From: Clostridiales bacterium
Lineage (GTDB): Bacteria; Bacillota; Clostridia; Christensenellales; Aristaeellaceae
Length of the DNA: 64,000 nucleotides
NCBI GenBank assembly: GCA_015056255.1
Contig: SVGP01000007.1
Coordinates: forward strand, 1-64,000
Direction: 5' to 3'
Position 1 is the stretch's first letter; each line of letters opens with the position of its first letter. The position numbers and the translations under genes are program-made. The notes under the pieces are model-generated. The model did no database searches. It worked only from the letters and a program-made list of their open reading frames with translations, and was not told the origin of the DNA. Shown piece after piece: positions 43,223 to 51,992 of this stretch.

Positions 43223-44260
43223 ATGGAAAAAATCAAGGTTGCCATTGTAGGCGCAGGCAATATTGCCCGCAGCTATCATCTGCCCAACTACAAAAAGCGC
43301 GACGACGTTGAAATCACCGCCATCGCCGACATCAAAATCGAGCGCGCCCAAAAGGTCGCCGAAACGTTTGACATTCCCAAATATTTCGCCTCCATCGAGG
43401 AAATGCTCGAAAACGCCGAGTGCGACTATGTGGACATCTGCGTCTGGAACGGCTCCCACGCCGCGTGCGCCATTGCAGCCGCAAGAGCGGGCAAGGCGAT
43501 TCTTTGCGAAAAACCCATGGCATTAAATCTTGAGCACGCGCTTGAAATGCAGAAGGAAATCGAAAAAGCAGGCGTTCCCTTCATGCTGGCTGTGCCCACG
43601 AGATACACTTCCCAGGCCATGCTCCTTCGCGAGATGGTGGACAAGGGCGAACTGGGCGACATCTATTACGGCAAAACCGCCTACACAAGAAGGCGCGGTA
43701 CCCCCACCGGCTGGTTTACCGACACCAGCAAGTCCGGCGGCGGCCCGGTCATCGACTTAGGCGTTCACTGCATCGACAGAACGTGGTTCCTGATGGGCTG
43801 CCCCAAGCCCGTTCGCGTAAGCGCGTCCACCTCCTACGCCATCGGCGACTGGCAGACCAAGGGCATCCTCCGCTGGCAGGCCGAGGCAAGCGAGTGCACC
43901 GCATTCGACACCGAGGACAGCGCCTGCGGTGTGATCCACTTTGAAAACGGCGCAAGCCTCGTCTTCGAGGTCAGCTGGGCCTTAAACGCCCCCGGCGAAA
44001 ACATCACCCAGATCTGCGGCTCCAAGGCCGGCGCGCGCCTCGATCCCCTCGTCATCTACGGCGAAACCTGCGGCTACCTCTCCGACAACAAACCCGAAAC
44101 CGGCTATATCGATATGTTCTACCAGGAGATCGACCACTTCATCAATTGCCTCCGAACCGGCGAAAAGCCTTGCAGCGATCTTGAGCAGGCCGTAACCATG
44201 CAGAGGATTTTGGATGGAATTTATAAGTCCGCAAAGCTTCACAAGGAAGTGGAGATTTAA
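43223..44260 (+). CDS. Gfo/Idh/MocA-family dehydrogenase
   Basis: A 345-residue NAD(P)-dependent oxidoreductase with the Rossmann motif AIVGAGNIARSYH, catalytic Lys in LCEKPMALN, and the second conserved site DLGVHCIDRTW with its His. All expected residues are present, unlike the neighbour at 37384. It should oxidise or reduce a sugar or inositol ring, followed or preceded by the isomerase encoded just upstream. Ribosome binding site AGGAGG. Confidence 0.93.
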   Translation: MEKIKVAIVGAGNIARSYHLPNYKKRDDVEITAIADIKIERAQKVAETFDIPKYFASIEEMLENAECDYVDICVWNGSHAACAIAAARAGKAILCEKPMALNLEHALEMQKEIEKAGVPFMLAVPTRYTSQAMLLREMVDKGELGDIYYGKTAYTRRRGTPTGWFTDTSKSGGGPVIDLGVHCIDRTWFLMGCPKPVRVSASTSYAIGDWQTKGILRWQAEASECTAFDTEDSACGVIHFENGASLVFEVSWALNAPGENITQICGSKAGARLDPLVIYGETCGYLSDNKPETGYIDMFYQEIDHFINCLRTGEKPCSDLEQAVTMQRILDGIYKSAKLHKEVEI

Positions 44261-44365
44261 GCAAGCGTCATTAATTATATTATTCTTCTCAAATTGAAAA
44301 AGAGGCTGTCTCAAAACATGTTTTGCCTTTGGCTTTAACGAAATACTTCTTAAAAACATGAACTG

Positions 44366-44407
44366 GGGGCTGTTGCAGAGGCAAAAAATCTGCAACAGCC
44401 CCGTTTT
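44366..44407 (+). terminator. Intrinsic terminator after the Gfo/Idh gene
   Basis: GGGGCTGTTGCAGA pairs with its perfect complement across a 9-nt loop and is followed by GTTTTA. It is preceded by a stretch with AAAACATGTTTTG palindrome (about 44315-44328) whose role is unknown. Confidence 0.85.
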
Positions 44408-44464
44408 ATGTTTATGCTTTTAATAACACAGCGCCTGAAATATACAGGATGATATTCCAAAAGA

Positions 44465-44514
44465 AACGCCCATGGACGGAAGATGCTGTCTGCTTTTTCC
44501 CGTCCATGGGCGTT
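44465..44514 (-). terminator. Intrinsic terminator of the second sugar locus
   Basis: AACGCCCATGGACGG and its complement form a 15-bp stem with a 20-nt loop, followed on the minus strand by a T-rich run. It lies just past the DMT gene stop at 44525. The 264 bp between 44261 and 44524 hold two terminators and a dispersed repeat, and no gene. Confidence 0.8.
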
Positions 44515-44524
44515 TGCATTGAAT

Positions 44525-45418
44525 CTAAGCCGTCATTGTGTTTATGACGATAAGAGCAATAATTGCAATTGCGAGGCCGATAGTGTTCTTTTGGGTGACA
44601 GGCTCTTTGAAAAAGATGCGCGCTGTCAAAAGAGACAGAATCAGGCTGCCGCCGGAGACAACGGAATACAGGATAACAGCCGGAACGAGGCCCGCCGCGA
44701 TTGTGGACAGATACATGATGATAAAAAGCATTGAGGACAGCACGAAGCCGCTCAGATACAGCTTTTTATTCATGACGGACGAGAAAGCCGCCTTGGTTTT
44801 ACGAATATCAAGGAAGCTCATCAGACCCGTTAACAGGAAAGAGGTTCCGAAAGCGAAGGAGGTATAGAAGGCGGCGTCTGCGTTCGGGGCGTAGGCGGCG
44901 TAGGCCTTGGAGGAAAGCATGGTAAAGCCCTCTGCCAGAAAAATACCGATCAAGAACAAAATGCTTTTAAAAGAAAAGCTTTTGTACGCCTCTTTCGAGC
45001 AGCCAAGCAGCAGATACGCCGAATAAATGAGCGCGGCTGACGCGATCCACTGCGCTATGCTCATTTTTTCCGAAAAAAGGAAAATGCTGGCGGTGTTTGG
45101 AATCATGATGCTGATAGAGGAAAAAAGTGTGGTCAGAATGAACAAAACGCCGCTTTTCAGCGCCATCAGGCAGCACATGGAGCTGGAAAACATCGCAATT
45201 CCACCGATCACGGCCCAGATGAGCGCCGGCGTGGTTGGGAAAGCAGCTTTCGCGGAAAGAAACGCCGGGAGCGACAAAAGCATGCACAAGAGGTACTGAT
45301 ACGACGTGTAGGTCAAAAGCTGTGTTCTGCCATTGACAAGACCGCTTGTGCGCTTGGTAAAGATGTTCTGAAAAATTCTGCAAACGAAAAATACCGCGAA
45401 AAGAATAACGATTTTCAT
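44525..45418 (-). CDS. DMT/EamA-type transporter
   Basis: A 297-residue membrane protein with ten hydrophobic helices in two five-helix halves, as in the drug/metabolite transporter superfamily. The ending FFKEPVTQKNTIGLAI is the common EamA C-terminal pattern. Substrate unknown; as the last gene of the sugar locus it might export a by-product or import a derivative. Ribosome binding site AGAGGGA. Confidence 0.85.
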   Translation of the reverse strand: MKIVILFAVFFVCRIFQNIFTKRTSGLVNGRTQLLTYTSYQYLLCMLLSLPAFLSAKAAFPTTPALIWAVIGGIAMFSSSMCCLMALKSGVLFILTTLFSSISIMIPNTASIFLFSEKMSIAQWIASAALIYSAYLLLGCSKEAYKSFSFKSILFLIGIFLAEGFTMLSSKAYAAYAPNADAAFYTSFAFGTSFLLTGLMSFLDIRKTKAAFSSVMNKKLYLSGFVLSSMLFIIMYLSTIAAGLVPAVILYSVVSGGSLILSLLTARIFFKEPVTQKNTIGLAIAIIALIVINTMTA

Positions 45419-45428
45419 TCAAGTCCCT

Positions 45429-46358
45429 CTATTTTCCCGTCAAATGAAGCTTTCTAAGCATAAAAGCCGCGTCGAAATTGCCCATCATTTCAAAGCCCAG
45501 ATTTGTGGAGATGATTTTCATGTCTTCAACACAGACGTCCTTCAAACAACCCTTCGCTTTGGCTGCTTTGACCGCCTTCTGAATCAGCGGCAGAATGTCA
45601 ATGGAAATATCCATCCATTCTCCGTCCTTCGCCCTTTGCTTTGAAAACGTTTCCTGCTTTTCGACATAAATCATTTTATTGCTTGCGTCGGCCTTACCTT
45701 CATCCACGTGAAGATACCCAGGGAATAAATCGTATCTCGAATCGTAGAAATTAAGACCAAACCAGAACCAGTCCATGCGCTTTACATCCGCAATCGCCCA
45801 GTAGTGCGTCACCTGCGCGTGGTGCATATTGTTAAAGTTCATGTCCTCCCTGCGCATGTTGCACTTTTCGTATTCCAGGCGAAAGGACACCTCGTAGTCA
45901 AGCGCATTTAATTCGCCAAGCGCTGGTTCGCAGTCTGCTACGGCGTGCTGCTCCAAAAGAAAATGCGGCCATTCCTCGCCGAATGTACGGACATGCCCGA
46001 GGTATTCCTGCTCGGCGCGCTGTTCCATGCGGATAAGGTAATCGGCGCTGTCTCCTACCGACAGTTTCACGGTATCTGTTTCATAGATAAATCCGCCTCC
46101 GGGCAGGTCTGTGCGCTTGGTTTCAGCCGTCAGAGGATGCCTGTATACCGCCCACTGGGCGATGTTCCAAACCTGCTTTTCCGTCGTTTCCTTTGCGCCT
46201 GCATATTGGGCGATCATGCCGTCCTCATGCCTTGGCCCGTAGATGGCAAATCCGTTTTGAAAAGAAGCATCCGAAATCATTTCAAGCGGACGATTCGTTT
46301 TTTTAAGTGCGATGGAAGGATCCCAGAGGGACGCCTGCTCGCTCCAGATCGTCGGCAT
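45429..46358 (-). CDS. Unknown protein, tandem paralogue 2
   Basis: A 309-residue cytoplasmic protein of no family I recognise, with no signal peptide. It is clearly homologous to the next gene upstream (46362) along its length: both share GFAIYGPRHEDGM, AQYAG, WNIAQWA, RME, GEEWPH, LLEQ, KCNM and FPGYL. Many Trp, Tyr and His residues and a beta-rich pattern suggest a carbohydrate-binding or carbohydrate-active domain. Three bases separate it from its paralogue. Confidence 0.75.
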   Translation of the reverse strand: MPTIWSEQASLWDPSIALKKTNRPLEMISDASFQNGFAIYGPRHEDGMIAQYAGAKETTEKQVWNIAQWAVYRHPLTAETKRTDLPGGGFIYETDTVKLSVGDSADYLIRMEQRAEQEYLGHVRTFGEEWPHFLLEQHAVADCEPALGELNALDYEVSFRLEYEKCNMRREDMNFNNMHHAQVTHYWAIADVKRMDWFWFGLNFYDSRYDLFPGYLHVDEGKADASNKMIYVEKQETFSKQRAKDGEWMDISIDILPLIQKAVKAAKAKGCLKDVCVEDMKIISTNLGFEMMGNFDAAFMLRKLHLTGK

Positions 46359-46361
46359 ATT

Positions 46362-47264
46362 TTATTCCCCCAACAATGATAATGATCGGATTTGAAACGC
46401 CATGTCGTAATTCCCGGGAATCTCAAGGCCGATGTTTGTGGACGCAATCTTCATCCGTTCAAACTGCGCGTCCTTCAGAAATCCCCGCGCCTTGGCGTTT
46501 TGAACCGCCTGCTTTATGCGGGGAAGCAGGTCGCATTCGATATCCGTCCACTCGCCAAGCGCAGGCGCCTTGTCCGTATAGGTTAAAATCGGGTCGACCG
46601 CGATCATCTTGTGCGTGCAGTCGGCCTTCCCCACGTCTTCGCTTAAATAACCGGGGAAAATATCGTGGCGATTGTCCAAAAAAGTGATTCCGAACCAGAA
46701 GCCGTCCTGCGCGATGGTATCGAACATGGCGAAATAGTGCGAAAGCTGCGCCGCATGCAGAGACGGATCGACGTCCTCCTCTTTCATATTGCACTTCAGG
46801 TATTCAGGCATGATGGAAACTTTATAGGAAAGCTTCTTAAGTTCGCCCATTGCAGGATAAAAGTCGATCACATCGTTTTGTTCAAGCAGAAGATGCGGCC
46901 ATTCTTCGCCGTTTTTTCTTACGCGGCCCTGATATTCACTGTCCGTTCGAAGTTCCATTCGAATCAGATACGCGTCGCTGTCGCGAACGGAGAGCTTGCA
47001 GGTCGGCGTTTCATAGACGAAGCCGCCGTTTTCAAAATTCGTGCGCGCGGTATTAGCGTCCAGCGGATGATTGTAATTCGCCCACTGGGCGATGTTCCAC
47101 GCCTGTACGCCGGTGGTTTTGGATATTCCGGCGTACTGCGCGGTCATGCCGTCTTCATGCCTTGGACCGTAGATGGCAAATCCGTTTTTAAATTCGGCAT
47201 CCCGGATCATCGGCAGGGGTCGGGTTTTGATCATTTCCAGGGTTTCACACCAGATAAAGGGCAT
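46362..47264 (-). CDS. Unknown protein, tandem paralogue 1
   Basis: A 300-residue paralogue of the protein at 45429, with the same conserved blocks in the same order. The divergence between copies is substantial, so the duplication is old and each may handle a different sugar. Start ATG 47264 has AAGG 7 nt upstream; a GTG two codons earlier is an alternative. It lies between the ABC permease genes and its sister. Confidence 0.75.
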   Translation of the reverse strand: MPFIWCETLEMIKTRPLPMIRDAEFKNGFAIYGPRHEDGMTAQYAGISKTTGVQAWNIAQWANYNHPLDANTARTNFENGGFVYETPTCKLSVRDSDAYLIRMELRTDSEYQGRVRKNGEEWPHLLLEQNDVIDFYPAMGELKKLSYKVSIMPEYLKCNMKEEDVDPSLHAAQLSHYFAMFDTIAQDGFWFGITFLDNRHDIFPGYLSEDVGKADCTHKMIAVDPILTYTDKAPALGEWTDIECDLLPRIKQAVQNAKARGFLKDAQFERMKIASTNIGLEIPGNYDMAFQIRSLSLLGE

Positions 47265-47281
47265 AAACACACCTTCTTACA

Positions 47282-48127
47282 TTATCCTTTGACTGCGCCC
47301 GCCGTCATGCCCTCCATGTAGAGTCTGGAAGCGAAGGAGAACAGAATCAGAAGCGGAATCGATGCGATTACATAGCCCGCGTACACAATACCCATGCCGG
47401 AGGCGGCATAGACGGAGGTAAATACGCGAAGAATAACCGTGACCAGCTGCTTTTTGTTTTCGGAGATGACCAGAAGCGGCCAGGTGAAATCGTTATAATA
47501 GTCGACGATTTTCATGATCGCGATGGTGGACAAAATGGGCTTGATCAGAGGGACCGTGATGGACACAAGCAGGCGGAAATGGCCCGCACCCTCGATTTTC
47601 GCAGCCTCATACAGTTCCTTGGGAAGTCCTTCCACAGAATTTCGGGCAAGTATGGTTCCGATGACCAGTCCGCCCGAGATCCATGGGAAGATAACCGCCC
47701 AGCGCGTGTCCAGAAGCCCGTAATCGATGATCAGGGAATAGTTTGCGGCAAGGCTCAAAGAACCCGGAATCATCATAAGAACAAGAATAAGCATATACAG
47801 GAAATTCTTGCCGGGGAAGGAAATGGTTCCAAACACATACCCGTTGAGGGCGGAAAGCACAAGCACAACCGCAACCGCGCAGAAAATCACCAAAAGGGTG
47901 TTGCCCATATTCCCAACCAGATAGTTAAAGCCGTTTGTATAGTTGCTCCAGATAAACGTTCTGGGAAGTCCGAAGAAATCATTATAGATTTCCCAGTTTG
48001 TCTTGGAAGACAAAAACAGCATCAAAAGCATCGGTATATAGGACAAAACGAGCAGTATAACCAGGATGGCTTCAATACTGATCTGGAAGCGAAGCTCCTT
48101 CGCTTTTCTGCGACCTAATTTCTTCAT
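47282..48127 (-). CDS. CUT1 sugar ABC permease, MalG-like
   Basis: A 281-residue permease with six helices and EAA loop ELYEAAKIEGAGHFRLL. Its start overlaps the stop of the propeller-permease by ATGA, so the two are translationally coupled and form one channel. Ribosome binding site GGGGGA. Confidence 0.93.
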   Translation of the reverse strand: MKKLGRRKAKELRFQISIEAILVILLVLSYIPMLLMLFLSSKTNWEIYNDFFGLPRTFIWSNYTNGFNYLVGNMGNTLLVIFCAVAVVLVLSALNGYVFGTISFPGKNFLYMLILVLMMIPGSLSLAANYSLIIDYGLLDTRWAVIFPWISGGLVIGTILARNSVEGLPKELYEAAKIEGAGHFRLLVSITVPLIKPILSTIAIMKIVDYYNDFTWPLLVISENKKQLVTVILRVFTSVYAASGMGIVYAGYVIASIPLLILFSFASRLYMEGMTAGAVKG

Positions 48128-50118
48128 CTAAGATCCCCCTTCCTTTTAGAGATGACCTGACTCAGAAGCACGGGAACGAGCGTGCAAACCATGAGCACAA
48201 TGCCCATTGCGGAAGCATAGCCGTAGTTGCCGAACTTGGATACATTAAAGAACAGTTCAAGCGCGGGAACATAGGTGCTGGTGCCCGGTCCGCCCGAAGT
48301 CAGAAGGAAGATGGTGTAGAAGTCCTGCATGGAGCCGATGAAAGTGAGGGTGATCAGAAGGCCGATCTGAGGCTTTAAAAGCGGGAGCTGAATCAGCCAG
48401 AACGTTTTCCATCTGCCTGCGCCGTCGATGGATGCGGATTCCACGACGTCGGAACCGATATTGCTCAGCGCCCCGTAATACACCAGCATCGGAAGCGCCG
48501 CCACAAAGGGGAAACCGACAAAGACGACCGCCCACATGGCAATACTTGAATCGCCCAGCCAGACGCGCTGCCATTCCTGACGTCCGAAAAGTTCCAGAAG
48601 GTTATTGATTAAGCCTACCGTGGGATCGTAGATGCGCTCCCATACCATGATGTTGACAACGCCGGGGATAACAATGGGCAGTACGACAAGGAAACGATGG
48701 ATGTACTTTCGCTTGTCGCCCGTCATCGCCCAGATCATCCACGCAACCGCAAGCGGCACGGTAAGGGTTTTGACGATGCTGGTCACAATAATCAAGGCAA
48801 GGTTCTTAATGCCGATTAAGAAATAGCCGTTATCGATGATGGCCTTAAAGTTGTCAAGCCCCACAAAGTCAATATCCGCAAGATAATAGTTTCTGCTCGA
48901 CCAGTTTGTGAACGCGCGCGTAAGACCTATGAAAATTCCTCTGTAGGAGAAAAGGAACAGAATCACAAATGTCGGGAGCAGAAGAATATAGGCCATTTTA
49001 TATTTCCAGATTGCTTTCAGAATCCGGCCGACTTTTCTTTTAAAGCTCGGGACAGCGAGAATAAGAAAAACGATGAACGCCACAAAAAATACAATGGCGG
49101 CAATATTCGTAATGATCTTTACATTCGAAAGAAGCTGGAAGCTCTCTATTCTGTCAGGATGGAACACCTTCACAAAATCATTGAGCCCTGTGAAACAGAC
49201 GCTGTCTTTCAGTGCGAATATATCCGTGATCTGAGATGCGAAATCTTCGATATACACCTGCTGATCATCGCCGTTCAAAACGAAAATATAGCCCTGTTCC
49301 GTTCCCACAAAAACATATTCGCCGTTTTTATCGACGCCAATGGACTCAATATAGGCATTGATTTCGTTAACGACGCGACCTTTTCTAACCACTTCCAGAT
49401 CGCTGTCAAGCGCATGATAGGTGCCGTCAATGGTCAAAACCCATAAGGTTTCGCCATGCATCATGGTCTTAACGACGTCATAGTTCGCCTTGTAGGTTTT
49501 GATATTTTCGCCCTCCTGCGTAATATGCGTAACCTCGCCGCGCTTGTTGGCGATCATCAGCGCGTCTGCCTTTCCGTATTCAATGCCTCGAAGCACGGTG
49601 TTTTTAAGGGCGTTGTTAAAAAGAAGCTCTCCTGTGTCGGAATAAATCAGAACATTGGCCTTGTTTCTTCCCGTGTTGGTGGCCACGGCGATTCTTTTCT
49701 CATCCGAGCTGACGGCGATATCAACGACATTTCTTCCGACGGGGATTTCCAGAAGCATTTTTCCGTCGGCTGCATCAAAAACATAGACCTTCTGGCCTTC
49801 GTTTGCCGCATACAGCCTGGTATTATCTTTACTTAAATACAATCTGCAATACGGACCCGGAACAACCTCGGCGCTCCAAAGCATCGCTTCGTCCTTGAAA
49901 GCCTGAAGCGTTCCGTCATGCGTAGCGATATACACAACACCTTCGTCCTCGTTGGCGGTAATCGCGCGGTTTCGTCCCCCGGTGACGATATTGGTATCTG
50001 TAACGAGCGCTGACTGACTCTCAAAATAGTTGCCAAGGTAAATGGAAGCAAATGCGAGAATCAGCGAGATCAGCGCTGCGATGAATCGGATGCTGTTTTT
50101 CTTCACTTCACCGAACAC
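48124..50118 (-). CDS. Beta-propeller fused to MalF-type ABC permease
   Basis: A 664-residue membrane protein of unusual build. TM1 (about 8-30) leads to an external domain (about 40-335) of seven repeats shaped like WD40/PQQ/YVTN blades, e.g. DGTLQAFKDE, GQKVYVFDAADGKML and GYIFVLNGDD. TM2 (about 345-365) returns to a Lys/Arg-rich cytoplasmic stretch. A complete MalF-type permease follows (about 380-664) with EAA loop VVESASIDGAGRWK. The positive-inside pattern puts the propeller outside, next to the binding protein. Start GTG at 50118; a GTG at 50106 giving MKKNSIRF is an alternative. Confidence 0.9.
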   Translation of the reverse strand: MFGEVKKNSIRFIAALISLILAFASIYLGNYFESQSALVTDTNIVTGGRNRAITANEDEGVVYIATHDGTLQAFKDEAMLWSAEVVPGPYCRLYLSKDNTRLYAANEGQKVYVFDAADGKMLLEIPVGRNVVDIAVSSDEKRIAVATNTGRNKANVLIYSDTGELLFNNALKNTVLRGIEYGKADALMIANKRGEVTHITQEGENIKTYKANYDVVKTMMHGETLWVLTIDGTYHALDSDLEVVRKGRVVNEINAYIESIGVDKNGEYVFVGTEQGYIFVLNGDDQQVYIEDFASQITDIFALKDSVCFTGLNDFVKVFHPDRIESFQLLSNVKIITNIAAIVFFVAFIVFLILAVPSFKRKVGRILKAIWKYKMAYILLLPTFVILFLFSYRGIFIGLTRAFTNWSSRNYYLADIDFVGLDNFKAIIDNGYFLIGIKNLALIIVTSIVKTLTVPLAVAWMIWAMTGDKRKYIHRFLVVLPIVIPGVVNIMVWERIYDPTVGLINNLLELFGRQEWQRVWLGDSSIAMWAVVFVGFPFVAALPMLVYYGALSNIGSDVVESASIDGAGRWKTFWLIQLPLLKPQIGLLITLTFIGSMQDFYTIFLLTSGGPGTSTYVPALELFFNVSKFGNYGYASAMGIVLMVCTLVPVLLSQVISKRKGDLR

Positions 50119-50159
50119 TTCCCTTAAGCGGCGTAAGGCCGTTTTTCCTTTAAAACGAG

Positions 50160-50187
50160 GGAGGGGTATAGAACCCTATACCCCTCC
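50160..50187 (-). terminator. Hairpin between binding protein and propeller-permease genes
   Basis: A perfect 12-bp stem (GGAGGGGTATAG and complement) with a 4-nt loop. No T-run follows, so it is probably an mRNA-stabilising or attenuating hairpin that favours binding-protein expression. Confidence 0.7.
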
Positions 50188-50237
50188 ACACCGGCTACAA
50201 CTGCCGAAAAGCAATTCTATCCGTTTTTCTTGCTCTA

Positions 50238-51806
50238 TTAATATCCAACCGGCGCGTTGGCAGGATTTTCAAGGTCCTGTACGCTGATACCGAGACCCGG
50301 CAGGAGGAACGGGAGATACTTCTCAAGGTTCACCTGAGAGCGGGCGAGCAGCTCGTCGACTGTAATCTTACCCATGAAGAATTCGTAAGCATCGTTATAG
50401 AATTCGCGGCAGGATTCATCAATCAGCGGAACGCCCTTGGCGAATACGTTCAGGTAGCCCTTCTGTGCGTTTCCAATGTATTCAACGTTTTCAAATGCGC
50501 TGGCTACATTGGCCGGATATTCAACGCCGTATACATAGGAGGGGCCGTCTACGGAGCCGCCGTTTTCAAGCATGGCGTTCATGTACTTGGACATGCCTTC
50601 CTTGCTGGAATAGTACATCATGAAGTCTGCAACCAGGTCGTTGTGCTCCTGGCTCTTGGAAATGGCCATCAGGCCGATGGTGGGAACCTCGATGGTTCTT
50701 ACTTTGGCTACAATGCCTTCGCCTTCCATGGTGGGCATGGGGAAGGTGCCGAGGGTGAATACGTTGCCCTCTACCTTTTCGCCCTCTGCGTTCTCATAGT
50801 AGCCGGTTTTTGCAAACTCTTCCATGGTTCTCATGTAGGTGACGATTTCCCAGCCGCCGTTGACCATCATGGCAGCCTTGCCCTGATAGAAGGCGTTGCT
50901 CATGCCGTCGGCATCGGTCGCAAACCAGGCCTCGCCGCCGACATACTTGGGGAATACCTTGGCAAAGTTAGACCAGATGGTCTTGGCGCCAACGGTATCC
51001 ATGCGCCAGTCTTCGCCCTCGTACAGCGCCTTTGCAATGCGCACGAGGTTCTGGGTAACTTTGGTAACGTCGTCGTTCCAGGGATCGGTGGGATCATATT
51101 CCCATACGCCGTCGATGTCCGGATCGTAGCAGTAATCGCCTTCCTGCGCACGGACGACATTGATGAGAGGACGATTGACCTGATCGATGTAGATCTGAAC
51201 CAGCCAGCTCATGCAGCGGGCGGAATAGCTGTGATAGTCGCCGTCAATGGCAATGGGCTGATAGCCTGCAGCATACAGCTTTTCGCAAACAGTGACGAGC
51301 TCGTCCCAGGTCTTGGGCGGCTCAACGCCGACCTTTTCGAAAATTTCCTTATTGTACATCCACATGACCTGCGTGGAGGTGAAGGATACTTTTTCAAGAT
51401 TGCCGGAAATGGTCGCAATGACGCCGGAGGGATCGAACTGCTCGCCCCAGGTGCCGTCGGAATAGGGGCTGTCGAGATCGAGGTAATCGGCCCAGTCGAT
51501 CATCTTGGCGCTGGTGTAATCGCCCCAATCGAATTCTCCAATGTCGGGCACAGGATTCTCGGTGCGGGTGATGTTCGTAATCCATTCGGCGTAGCCGTCT
51601 TCAGGCTTGAGGTCGAGAACAATGTTTACATTCGGATGCATTTCAGTGTACGCCTTGATGACTTCAGTCCAGCCCTGAACGCTGCCGGGACGGGCCAGCG
51701 TACTGATGGTGATGGTGCCGCTGAGTTCTTCTGCGATACCCGACATCGCGAAAACGGATGCGAGCATTACGATCGCAAGGATCATAGACCAAAATTTCTT
51801 TGCCAT
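50238..51806 (-). CDS. Extracellular sugar-binding protein of the second CUT1 transporter
   Basis: A 522-residue binding protein with a Sec signal peptide (cleavage near GIA-EE) and the type-1 sugar-binding pattern, including GKAAMMVNGGWE, common in CUT1 receptors. There is no lipobox Cys. Start at 51806 has AGGAGG 8 nt upstream. Ligand unknown. It heads the transporter genes at 48124 and 47282. Confidence 0.93.
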   Translation of the reverse strand: MAKKFWSMILAIVMLASVFAMSGIAEELSGTITISTLARPGSVQGWTEVIKAYTEMHPNVNIVLDLKPEDGYAEWITNITRTENPVPDIGEFDWGDYTSAKMIDWADYLDLDSPYSDGTWGEQFDPSGVIATISGNLEKVSFTSTQVMWMYNKEIFEKVGVEPPKTWDELVTVCEKLYAAGYQPIAIDGDYHSYSARCMSWLVQIYIDQVNRPLINVVRAQEGDYCYDPDIDGVWEYDPTDPWNDDVTKVTQNLVRIAKALYEGEDWRMDTVGAKTIWSNFAKVFPKYVGGEAWFATDADGMSNAFYQGKAAMMVNGGWEIVTYMRTMEEFAKTGYYENAEGEKVEGNVFTLGTFPMPTMEGEGIVAKVRTIEVPTIGLMAISKSQEHNDLVADFMMYYSSKEGMSKYMNAMLENGGSVDGPSYVYGVEYPANVASAFENVEYIGNAQKGYLNVFAKGVPLIDESCREFYNDAYEFFMGKITVDELLARSQVNLEKYLPFLLPGLGISVQDLENPANAPVGY

Positions 51807-51920
51807 GAATTCCGCCTCCTGAAAGAATAAATAGTGTGAAGTGCCTTTTTGAAACCTATTGTAGTGTTTCAACAAAAACACCCCTGATTACATCTAAAAT
51901 TTTAAACCTTGTTAGGTTTT

Positions 51921-51965
51921 GTGTCACTCCATGAAGATGACACAGAATAGTATAATTATGACATT
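51921..51965. promoter_or_regulatory. Inverted repeat and TATGACATT motif before the binding-protein gene
   Basis: GTGTCA and TGACAC arms (51921-51943, 11-nt spacer) lie beside TATGACATT (51957-51965). The latter matches half of the palindrome at 58935. Position is 115-160 bp upstream of the start, where an activator could bind. Confidence 0.45.
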
Positions 51966-51992
51966 TTCTGATTTGATATCTGTTTACGCGCC

